Origin: Bacillota bacterium
GTDB lineage: Bacteria > Bacillota > Clostridia > Oscillospirales > Ruminococcaceae
Reading direction: 5' to 3'
Assembly (NCBI GenBank): GCA_023413185.1
Contig: JAEZQD010000067.1
Location: forward strand, 1 to 7,672
DNA length: 7,672 nucleotides
A program made the translations under genes and the position numbers. The notes beneath the pieces are model-generated. The model saw nothing but the letters and a program-made list of their open reading frames with translations, was not told the origin of the DNA and did no database searches. Positions within the stretch are counted from its first letter, which is position 1. Every line of letters starts with the position of its first letter. This document shows positions 1 through 5,390 of the stretch, in pieces.

Positions 1-19
1 GACCAAACGCCATCAATCC

Positions 20-54
20 AACCCCATCGGCTTTTCCAGTCGATGGGGTTTTTT
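20..54 (+). terminator. Rho-independent terminator of a gene left of the window
   Basis: A perfect 10-bp inverted repeat, AACCCCATCG (20-29) and CGATGGGGTT (41-50), with an 11-nt loop, is followed on the plus strand by further T residues (51-54). On the minus strand the hairpin is followed by GGATTG and lacks a U-tract, so it mainly ends rightward transcription from a convergent gene outside the window. The T-run overlaps the stop codon of the minus-strand msrAB gene (53-55). The same stem may still act as a weak 3' end for the msrAB mRNA. Confidence 0.85.
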
Positions 55-1006
55 ATTCGGCAAGCGCAAGCAGGTGCCCGTAGCCCTCGGCTTCCATCTC
101 CTCTTTGGGGATAAACCGCAGCGACGCGCTGTTAATGCAGTAGCGCAGCCCTCCCAGCTCCTCGGGTCCGTCCTCAAACACATGCCCGAGATGCGCGTCG
201 CCAATACCGCTGCGCACCTCGGTTCGCACCATGCCGTGGGTGGTGTCGGTCTTCTCCACCACCGACGCCCCGGGGATGGGTCGGGCAAAGCTCGGCCAAC
301 CGCAGCCCGAATCAAACTTTTCGCTCGACGCAAACAGCGGCTCGCCTGTAGTGATGTCCACATAGATGCCCTTCCGGTGCTCGGCATAATATGCGCCCGT
401 AAAGGGCGGCTCGGTGGCGTTTTGCCGCGTCACGGCATACTGCTCGGCGGTCAGCTCCGCCTTAAGCTCGTTGTCAGAGCGGCGCGCATACCGTTTGGTT
501 GGGTCGTGTGCCGCCTTAGCCTCGCCAAACCGCGCGCGCGGGATATGGCAGTAGCCGCTTGGGTTTTTCTCCAGATAGTTCTGGTGGTACTCCTCGGCGG
601 GGTAGTAGTTTGCTAAGGGGCAAAGCTCCACGGCAACGCGCTTTTTGTGCTTTTGCTGCAGCCCGTCCAGTGCCTCCTGCGCCGTCTGCCTGTCCTGCTC
701 CGCGGTATAGTAGATGCCGGTGCGGTACTGGCTGCCCACATCGCCCCCTTGGCGGTTTAAGCTGGTCGGGTCGATTACCCCAAAATAGCGCTCGAGCAAA
801 AAGGGCAGACTGATGCTGTCCTCGTCGTACACCACGCGCACCGTTTCGGCGTGCCCGGTATTCTCTCGGCATACCTGCTCGTAGCTTGGGTTCTCGGTGT
901 CGCCGTTTGCGTAGCCTACCTCGGTTTGCAATACACCGGGCAGATTTTTAAGGTACTGCTCCAGTCCCCAAAAACAGCCACCTGCAAGATAAATCTCTTG
1001 TTTCAC
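53..1006 (-). CDS. msrAB: Bifunctional peptide methionine sulfoxide reductase MsrA-MsrB fusion
   Basis: This enzyme reduces both methionine-S-sulfoxide (MsrA half) and methionine-R-sulfoxide (MsrB half) in oxidised proteins, normally using thioredoxin, in the cytosol. The chosen start is GTG at 1006, giving 317 residues; an AAGGG-type Shine-Dalgarno lies just upstream and the MsrA fold starts at once. A TTG at 1054 would add 16 residues but lies inside a terminator hairpin. MsrA covers about residues 3-155: GGCFWG with catalytic Cys11, the conserved QYRTGIYY (93-100), EEYHQNYL (138-145), and Cys153 as likely resolving cysteine. MsrB covers about 178-312: GCGWPSF with resolving Cys235 and RYCINSASLRF with catalytic Cys290. 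The CxxC zinc pairs of many MsrB proteins are absent (GIYVDITTGEPLF at 213-225), as in other MsrAB fusions. No signal peptide is visible. Length and domain order are normal for A-B fusions. Confidence 0.97.
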   Translation of the reverse strand: MKQEIYLAGGCFWGLEQYLKNLPGVLQTEVGYANGDTENPSYEQVCRENTGHAETVRVVYDEDSISLPFLLERYFGVIDPTSLNRQGGDVGSQYRTGIYYTAEQDRQTAQEALDGLQQKHKKRVAVELCPLANYYPAEEYHQNYLEKNPSGYCHIPRARFGEAKAAHDPTKRYARRSDNELKAELTAEQYAVTRQNATEPPFTGAYYAEHRKGIYVDITTGEPLFASSEKFDSGCGWPSFARPIPGASVVEKTDTTHGMVRTEVRSGIGDAHLGHVFEDGPEELGGLRYCINSASLRFIPKEEMEAEGYGHLLALAE

Positions 1007-1103
1007 AATACAATCCGCCCTTCTAAACTTAAATATAAAACAGCACCGCGGCAAAAACCGCTGGTGCTGTTAGGGTTACCCTATGGCAGCGGTTTAACCT
1101 GCC
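1007..1103 (-). promoter_or_regulatory. Candidate attenuator leader of msrAB
   Basis: Read on the minus strand, three helices compete. First, GGCAG (1103-1099) pairs with CTGCC (1089-1085). Second, AAACCGCTG (1095-1087) pairs perfectly over 9 bp with CAGCGGTTT (1063-1055). Third, the terminator hairpin (1071-1039) uses the same CAGCGG as part of its 5' arm. Helix 1 and helix 2 share bases 1087-1089, and helix 2 and the terminator share 1058-1063, so the order is anti-antiterminator, antiterminator, terminator. A small hairpin TAGGG-TAA-CCCTA lies between. A candidate promoter would start RNA at about 1103, exactly where helix 1 begins. No known riboswitch consensus was recognised and no leader-peptide ORF was identified. 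Seen: the repeats. Inferred: the switching. Confidence 0.45.
1031..1071 (-). terminator. Intrinsic terminator between the ABC operon and msrAB
   Basis: On the minus strand, AACAGCACC plus GCGG (1071-1058, one bulged base at 1062) pairs with CCGC plus GGTGCTGTT (1051-1039) around a 6-nt loop. This 13-bp stem is followed by TTTTATATTT (1040-1031). It lies 77 bp past the ATPase stop codon, so it probably ends the exporter operon. It also sits 33 nt before the msrAB start, so any msrAB transcript that starts upstream of it must read through. Confidence 0.85.
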
Positions 1104-1109
1104 GCAATC

Positions 1110-1138
1110 AGTATATCAAAGTTGTTTGCCCTTGTGCG
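1110..1138 (-). promoter_or_regulatory. Candidate extended -10 promoter for msrAB
   Basis: On the minus strand TGATATACT (1118-1110) matches the extended -10 form TGnTATAAT with one change. The -35 element 17 bp upstream, CGCACA (1138-1133), is poor, which extended -10 promoters tolerate. It lies just downstream of the ATPase stop codon (1148), and predicted initiation near 1103 places the competing hairpins at the very 5' end of the msrAB RNA. The alternative is that msrAB has a start site downstream of the hairpin or depends on read-through. Confidence 0.4.
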
Positions 1139-1147
1139 GTGATGTTG

Positions 1148-2134
1148 TCACCCTGCGTAGATATGACGGATAACCTCCTCGATGTTTGCGCCCTCGATGC
1201 TTACGTCCGCCACCGGCAGGCTTTGCAGGATGTTGCACACGGCGGTCTTTACATCCCCGTTTTGCATATCCACCTCAAACTCCGCCTTCACACGGTCAAA
1301 CGAGATGGGGTGAAACGGCGCGACCGCGTCGTGGTCCACCGGCTCGTCAAACTGCACCTTAATCACCCTGCGAGCGGGCAGGTATTCCTTTAGCTTATCT
1401 ATTCCGTTGTCAAACACAATGGTGCCGTTGTTGATGACGGTTATGTTCTCACACAGGTTTTCGATGTCGCTTAGGTCGTGGGTGGTCAGGATAAACGTCG
1501 TGCCCTTATCGCGGTTGATGGACGATATAAAGTTACGCACCGTCTCCTTGCTCACCACGTCAAGCCCGATGGTCGGCTCATCCAAAAAAACGAGCGGCGG
1601 CTCATGCAGCACGGCGCACACAAATTCGCACTTCATCCGCTCGCCCAGCGAAAGCTGCCGCACCGGCTTTGTGATAATGCCGCCGAGGTCCAGCAGGTCG
1701 CGAAAGTAGTCGATGTTGCGCTTGTACACCTCGTCGGGGATGTCATACAGCTTTTTGCGCAGGTAGAACGAATCGATGGGCGGCAGATCCCATTCAAGCT
1801 GAGAGCGCTGCCCGAACAGCACGCCGATGTGCTTGACGTATTCCTTGCGCTCCAGCCACGGCTTGTAGCCCATTACCGACACCTCGCCCGACGACGGGTA
1901 CAGAATGCCGGAAAGAATCTTGATGGTGGTACTCTTGCCCGCTCCGTTGGGACCAATCAGCCCGCGAATTTCACCCTTCTTCACCGAAAAGGACACCTCG
2001 CTCACGGCGTTTACCATGACATACTCGCGGTGAAACAGGGACTTCACCGACGACAGCACCCCCGTCTTGTCGCGTTTTGGCACCTTAAAGGTTCTGCACA
2101 GGTGGCTTACCTCAATAATATTATCGTTTGGCAT
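1148..2134 (-). CDS. ABC-2 exporter ATP-binding protein (COG4586-like)
   Basis: This is the cytoplasmic ATPase that should power the two membrane proteins encoded just upstream. The 328-residue protein has Walker A GPNGAGKST (61-69), Q-loop Gln109 in LFGQRSQLEW, signature LSLGE (161-165) with the downstream RMKCE typical of COG4586, Walker B VFLDEP (182-187) and switch His219 in LTTHD. The C-terminal part (about 240-328) is the extra domain common in ABC-2 ATPases. The start is ATG at 2134, with GAGAGG about 13 nt upstream. The frame stays open to 2323, but that extension precedes the usual family start (NIIEVSHLCRTF) and shows no ABC homology. The gene is third in the operon and is followed by a terminator at 1031-1071. 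A few exporters of this COG4586/COG3694/COG4587 set have been linked to viologen export; the substrate here is unknown. Confidence 0.94.
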   Translation of the reverse strand: MPNDNIIEVSHLCRTFKVPKRDKTGVLSSVKSLFHREYVMVNAVSEVSFSVKKGEIRGLIGPNGAGKSTTIKILSGILYPSSGEVSVMGYKPWLERKEYVKHIGVLFGQRSQLEWDLPPIDSFYLRKKLYDIPDEVYKRNIDYFRDLLDLGGIITKPVRQLSLGERMKCEFVCAVLHEPPLVFLDEPTIGLDVVSKETVRNFISSINRDKGTTFILTTHDLSDIENLCENITVINNGTIVFDNGIDKLKEYLPARRVIKVQFDEPVDHDAVAPFHPISFDRVKAEFEVDMQNGDVKTAVCNILQSLPVADVSIEGANIEEVIRHIYAG

Positions 2135-2376
2135 ATGTAAAACCAATCCTCTCAATCTGTTACATTTCCTGCCGCAATACGCTGCAGAAGTCCGCCCCAC
2201 TCGGGCGGCATCCAAACCCCCGAAACGCCCGAAATACGCAGAATAAACCGTGCGTTTGTCGCCACAGTATGCGGCGGTCGGGCGTATTCCCCGGGAAATG
2301 ACTGCGTGCAGATTCGTTTCCAATTATTGTGTGTTCGTGCACAACTTGCCCGCATACCCTGCGTGCGTGGTTTTTA
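2135..2376 (-). other. Long intercistronic gap inside the exporter operon
   Basis: These 242 bp separate the stop of permease 2 from the ATPase start, whereas the two permease genes are only 47 bp apart. On the minus strand all three frames stay open over roughly 2160-2323, but none has a recognisable protein or a convincing ribosome binding site. It contains a GC hairpin, CCGCCC (2192-2197) with GGGCGG (2203-2208) and a 5-nt loop, without a U-tract, and a short dyad TTCCC-C-GGGAA around 2291. No convincing promoter or terminator was found. It may be a long internal leader or a remnant of lost sequence. Confidence 0.4.
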
Positions 2377-3168
2377 TTACCCGCCCACGCTCGTGTACCG
2401 TTTTAGCATGCGCTCCCATATCAGCAGGGTAGCCGCCAGCGCAAAGAAGCACACAAACATGCCCGGTACCACGGTGGTATCCGCCCGACCCAGCAGCACC
2501 TGCGACGGAAAGTACGCCACAACCAAAAACGGCAGCACCGTACTGAGCACCGTGCCGATCGCCTTGGGGAATATCTGCGACGGATAGCCCGCAAAATTGA
2601 ACATTGCCATAATAACCTCTTCCACCCTGCTGTTTCTCGTCACCATAACAAGCAGGATGCAGTACCCCACCAAAAACGCGCAGTACAGCATCAGCCCGCA
2701 GGTAATGCCCAGCGCAACCAGCACCAAACGAATGGGGGTGACCACAATCTCAAGTACACTGGCCGAGTAACCCAGCAAAACAATGCCGCTCAGCAGCACC
2801 CCGATGCTGCCTGCATCAAAGCCGGAGCACAGCAGCAGCTTAATCGGGCGCTGCGGCAGAACCAGCAGCCGGTCAAAATCTCCGCGCCAAACCATGGTGC
2901 TTACATTCCCAAACACATTGCCAAACAGCATGCCGCGAATACCCGTAAACAAAAGAAGCATTCCTTGAAACAGCATCACCTGATAAAGCGACCAGCCCGG
3001 GTAGCCCTTGGTGTTGGTAAACAGCAAAAACTGAAACAGCGGTCCCACCGCCGCGTTGCATACCGAGATAATCAGCCCAACAATAAAGTCCGCACGGTAG
3101 CTCATGTTGCGCTGCAGCCTTATGCGCGCGTACCACGCAAACAGTTCTATGGTCTTGCCTATCTTCAT
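2377..3168 (-). CDS. ABC-2 type exporter permease, COG3694-like (DUF990 family)
   Basis: This is one of two integral membrane subunits of the exporter. The 263-residue protein has hydrophobic stretches at about 27-50, 60-84, 118-135, 141-175, 207-223 and 232-252, consistent with a six-helix ABC-2 permease. The conserved cytoplasmic loop RGDFDRLLVLPQRP (95-108) is the family hallmark, equivalent to the RGxxDxLLLRP-type motif expected to contact the ATPase. The N-terminus (FAWYARIRLQRNMSYRADF) is also typical. The start is ATG at 3168 with AAGGACAAGGG about 8 nt upstream. The gene ends with tandem TAA codons. It lies between permease 1 (47-bp gap) and the ATPase (242-bp gap), all on the same strand. 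It most likely pairs with permease 1 as a heterodimer in the cytoplasmic membrane. Confidence 0.9.
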   Translation of the reverse strand: MKIGKTIELFAWYARIRLQRNMSYRADFIVGLIISVCNAAVGPLFQFLLFTNTKGYPGWSLYQVMLFQGMLLLFTGIRGMLFGNVFGNVSTMVWRGDFDRLLVLPQRPIKLLLCSGFDAGSIGVLLSGIVLLGYSASVLEIVVTPIRLVLVALGITCGLMLYCAFLVGYCILLVMVTRNSRVEEVIMAMFNFAGYPSQIFPKAIGTVLSTVLPFLVVAYFPSQVLLGRADTTVVPGMFVCFFALAATLLIWERMLKRYTSVGG

Positions 3169-3190
3169 TGCAAAAACCCTTGTCCTTTCC

Positions 3191-3203
3191 GGCGCTTAGC
3201 GCC
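3191..3203 (-). repeat. Small intercistronic hairpin between the two permease genes
   Basis: GGCGC-TTA-GCGCC is a perfect 5-bp dyad with a 3-nt loop in the 47-bp gap between the permease genes. On the minus strand it ends a few bases before the AAGGACAAGGG ribosome binding site of permease 2, so it could tune translation or mark mRNA processing. It has no U-tract, so it is not a terminator. It is short enough to be chance. Confidence 0.35.
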
Positions 3204-3215
3204 CGAATATTACCG

Positions 3216-4016
3216 TTACCCCACGGCACAGAAGTGGCGTGACGCCCGCCTCCAGGCAAGGGAACACAGCGCAACCAGCGCAATGCACCACACCGCCTGA
3301 ACGACCAGTGTGCGCACAAACACCCCCGGCTGTGCGGACTGCGCGGTGTTTAATAAAAACTGAATCGGCCAGTAGAATATGTACTCAAAGGGTAAAAACG
3401 AAAGCACGCGCCGTACGCCTTCGGGGTAAAAATCCAAAGGCAGATAGCTTCCGCCAAGCAGCCCCATGGCAAGGAACTTTAGCCCCGTCACCGCCGCGTT
3501 GCTTTTAAGTATAAACGCAAACAACCCCGCTAAAAAGTTAATGGTATACATCAGCACAAACGCCATTACAATCGTACAGCAAAACCGCAGAATTGACACC
3601 ACCGTCATAAAGTACGGAAAGTAGATGAGCGAGTACAGGATAAGCCCCGGCAGCAGCTCGGTAATCAGCGCGGTCAGCCGCAGCCCCACCGAGTTGCCCA
3701 GCTCGTACACAAAGATGTGCATGGGGCGCAACAGGTCCACCGCAAGCTCGCCCGAGAGCACCCGCTGCGAGATGCGGTAGTCGGTGGCATTATAGACAAA
3801 CACCCAGATAAAGTGCGTCGCGGTAAAATACCATATCATCTGCCCCATCTCGTAGCCCTTGATGATGTCCGCATCGTTATAGCCGTACAGGCTGGTAAAC
3901 AACGCAATGTTTAGCAGCAGTATAATCGGCTGAATGATAACGCTTATCATAAACCCAAAGGGATACTGGATGTCCTGCTTGACTTCAAGCTTTACAACCT
4001 CCCAAAATCCGCGCAT
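3216..4016 (-). CDS. ABC-2 type exporter permease, COG4587-like
   Basis: This is the first gene of the exporter operon and encodes the second membrane subunit. The 266-residue protein has hydrophobic segments at about 22-44, 58-77, 110-132, 137-160, 162-182 and 230-255. The motif SGELAVDLLRP (88-98), followed by HIFVYELGNSVG, is the cytoplasmic coupling region typical of this family, and LPLDFYPEGVRRVLSFLPF (192-210) is a conserved loop before the last helices. The start is ATG at 4016, preceded by GGGAGG with 7-nt spacing. An in-frame ATG at 4031 lacks a good binding site, and that longer reading frame, open to 4259, would cross the promoter. A promoter at 4047-4075 predicts a leader of only about 25 nt. 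The gene is divergent from the PadR gene, which suggests PadR control. Confidence 0.9.
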   Translation of the reverse strand: MRGFWEVVKLEVKQDIQYPFGFMISVIIQPIILLLNIALFTSLYGYNDADIIKGYEMGQMIWYFTATHFIWVFVYNATDYRISQRVLSGELAVDLLRPMHIFVYELGNSVGLRLTALITELLPGLILYSLIYFPYFMTVVSILRFCCTIVMAFVLMYTINFLAGLFAFILKSNAAVTGLKFLAMGLLGGSYLPLDFYPEGVRRVLSFLPFEYIFYWPIQFLLNTAQSAQPGVFVRTLVVQAVWCIALVALCSLAWRRASRHFCAVG

Positions 4017-4046
4017 GCGTTTCCCTCCCATTTTTCCAGTTTCACG

Positions 4047-4075
4047 ATTATAGCATAAACCATATTCTTCTTCAA
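4047..4075 (-). promoter_or_regulatory. Sigma-A promoter of the exporter operon
   Basis: On the minus strand, TTGAAG (4075-4070) is followed after 17 bp by TATAAT (4052-4047), with an upstream TGC giving an extended -10 (TGCTATAAT). Predicted initiation at about 4040 leaves roughly 24 nt before the permease 1 ATG, enough for its GGGAGG ribosome binding site. This is the only strong leftward promoter seen for the three exporter genes. Confidence 0.8.
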
Positions 4076-4174
4076 TGGGGAATGCAAATATATGTTCTGT
4101 ATTATTTTTTAAGTTTACTCTCGCAAACCAAAGCGGTATTTTGCATAAATATATAGTGTTTAATTTGATATACC

Positions 4175-4203
4175 TTGACAGGCGATGTATCTGTGCATAT
4201 AAT
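4175..4203 (+). promoter_or_regulatory. Consensus sigma-A promoter of the padR operon
   Basis: TTGACA (4175-4180), a 17-bp spacer and TATAAT (4198-4203) form a perfect sigma-A consensus. Initiation is expected near 4210, leaving a leader of about 17 nt that contains AAAGGAGG (4213-4220), 6 nt before the PadR ATG. So strong a promoter for a repressor gene implies that it is normally held down, most simply by autorepression. The spacer contains an imperfect dyad, ATGTATCTGTGCAT (4185-4198), which resembles the ATGT...ACAT type of site bound by some PadR proteins; the match is partial. Confidence 0.92.
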
Positions 4204-4226
4204 AGTAACTGTAAAGGAGGGAGCAC

Positions 4227-4547
4227 ATGTCTATTACGTCGGATATCCTCCGCGGACACACCGAGGCAATTATACTAAGCCACCTGGAGCAGCAGGACAG
4301 CTACGGCTACCGCATCAACCAGTCCATCGGCGAAAAAACGGACGGGATGTATGAACTAAAGGAAGCGACGCTCTACTCCGCGTTTCGGCGGCTGGAGCAA
4401 AGCGGCTATATCTCGCCGTACTGGGGAGACGAAACCATCGGCGCGCGCCGTCGGTACTACTCCATCACCCCCGAAGGCAGGCGGTACCTTACCCGCTGCC
4501 GCGAGGAGTGGCACACCGCAAAAGAACTGATAGATCGGTTAATCTAG
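4227..4547 (+). CDS. PadR-family transcriptional regulator
   Basis: This is a small winged-helix DNA-binding protein of 106 residues, the usual size for the short PadR subfamily (PadR-s2 type), which acts as a dimer and is commonly a repressor released by a small molecule. Visible parts are the first helices ILSHLEQQDSYGYRI (16-30), the recognition region KEATLYSAFRRLEQSGYI (45-62), the wing GARRRYYSITPEGRRYL (72-88) and a C-terminal dimerisation helix (89-106). The start is ATG at 4227 with the near-perfect AAAGGAGG 6 nt upstream. It is followed after 81 bp by a HAAS-domain membrane protein on the same strand, a very common pairing in Firmicutes, and it is divergent from the ABC exporter. 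The likely targets are its own promoter and the exporter promoter. The effector is unknown. Confidence 0.93.
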   Translation: MSITSDILRGHTEAIILSHLEQQDSYGYRINQSIGEKTDGMYELKEATLYSAFRRLEQSGYISPYWGDETIGARRRYYSITPEGRRYLTRCREEWHTAKELIDRLI

Positions 4548-4628
4548 CGCTTTCCTTTTTGCATTTGTTTATTTACAATGTTATGCGCCTGGTCGCAACG
4601 CGACACAAGGCAAGAAAGGCAGGACAAC

Positions 4629-5279
4629 ATGCACACAAACATCCGTCATTTTATCGACCGCTCGTTTTCCTACGCACCCAAAAACGCAAAGTCGAGCGAG
4701 ATTAAGGAGTCGCTGTTCGGTGACCTTACCGACAAGTACGACCACCTTGTTTCGCGCGGCAAAACACCCGAAGAAGCGTACAACGAGGTGATAGCGGGCG
4801 TGGGCGACCTTTCGGAGCTATGCCAGTCGCTGGTTAAAGAGGCAGAGGAGCAGCATGTCGAGACCGAGCGCGACCGCCGCCGCTCGGCATTGCTGGTTGC
4901 AAGCTCGGTTTTCCTTTATATCCTAAGCCCCATCGCCTTTTTTACTGGCGAGCGCCTTGGCGGCGACCTCGTCGGTATCGGGCTGTTCTTGTTTACCGCA
5001 GGGCTTGCCACGGCGATGATCATCTACTATAACATGACCAAGCCCGCATGGAAAAGAGAGCGGGACAAAGACCCCGATGATGTGGATACCTGGGCTATGC
5101 CCAAAGAACGCCGCGTGTACAACGCAATTAGCAGCGCGCTGTGGGTACTAGCAATCGTGGTGTTTTTAATACTGGGCTTTACAACCGGTCTGTGGCACAT
5201 CGTTTGGGTGATATTCCCCATAGCCGTGGTGATCACCCTGGTATTGCAGGCGGTGCTTGCGGCAACAAGCAAAGAATAG
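4629..5279 (+). CDS. Membrane protein with N-terminal HAAS/DUF1700-like domain
   Basis: The 216-residue protein begins with a charged helical domain (about 1-75) whose pattern, EIKESLFGDLTDKYDHLVSR followed by GKTPEEAYNEVIAGVGDLSEL, is that of the HAAS/DUF1700 type regularly encoded beside PadR regulators. Four hydrophobic helices follow at about 86-105, 112-134, 167-186 and 188-212, with a charged cytoplasmic loop (140-163, WKRERDKDPDDVDTW) between the second and third. No enzymatic motif was seen. The start is ATG at 4629 with AGGA 4 nt upstream. An in-frame ATG at 4578 would add 17 residues without a good binding site. No clear promoter lies in the 81-bp gap after the PadR gene, so co-transcription is likely; the operon ends at the terminator at 5294. 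A role in membrane signalling to PadR is inferred from the pairing only. Confidence 0.82.
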   Translation: MHTNIRHFIDRSFSYAPKNAKSSEIKESLFGDLTDKYDHLVSRGKTPEEAYNEVIAGVGDLSELCQSLVKEAEEQHVETERDRRRSALLVASSVFLYILSPIAFFTGERLGGDLVGIGLFLFTAGLATAMIIYYNMTKPAWKRERDKDPDDVDTWAMPKERRVYNAISSALWVLAIVVFLILGFTTGLWHIVWVIFPIAVVITLVLQAVLAATSKE

Positions 5280-5293
5280 TTACACGAAATAAC

Positions 5294-5337
5294 AAAAGCC
5301 ATGCCACACCGATTTTTGTGTGAAGCATGGCTTTTTT
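5294..5337. terminator. Bidirectional intrinsic terminator between convergent genes
   Basis: AAAAGCCATGC (5294-5304) pairs with GCATGGCTTTT (5325-5335). The stem continues inward as CACAC (5305-5309) with GTGTG (5318-5322), with a two-base AA bulge. The plus strand continues with T residues to 5337, and the minus strand reads TTTTGTTATTT after the stem. It can therefore end both the padR operon (stop at 5279) and the GH94 gene (stop at 5391). Confidence 0.93.
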
Positions 5338-5390
5338 CTATTGATTCGGTGCCGCTTGGTTTGCGCCTTTGTACCGCGCGGGGTGCTCTG

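Noticed and set aside
74..616. Long plus-strand open frame opposite msrAB
   Set aside because: It is antisense to a clearly conserved MsrAB protein, has no recognisable motifs, and reflects the GC-rich codon use of the true strand.
1007..1103. T-box or known riboswitch upstream of msrAB
   Set aside because: The leader is too short for a T-box and lacks the AGGGTGGNACCGCG box. No SAM or other riboswitch consensus was recognised.
1478..2140. 220-codon plus-strand open frame opposite the ABC ATPase
   Set aside because: The complementary strand encodes all ABC motifs. The plus-strand product looks like an antisense shadow and lacks a ribosome binding site.
2327..2344. TTGTG-N8-CACAA dyad as an operator inside the exporter operon
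   Set aside because: The arms are only 5 bp and no promoter accompanies it; it is likely chance.
4017..4259. N-terminal extension of permease 1 up to position 4259
   Set aside because: The frame is open, but it crosses the strong leftward promoter and overlaps the padR start. The ATG at 4016 has a proper ribosome binding site and gives the normal family length.
4592..4604. GTCGC-AAC-GCGAC hairpin between padR and the HAAS gene as a terminator
   Set aside because: The stem is only 5 bp and has no U-tract; the two genes are more likely co-transcribed.
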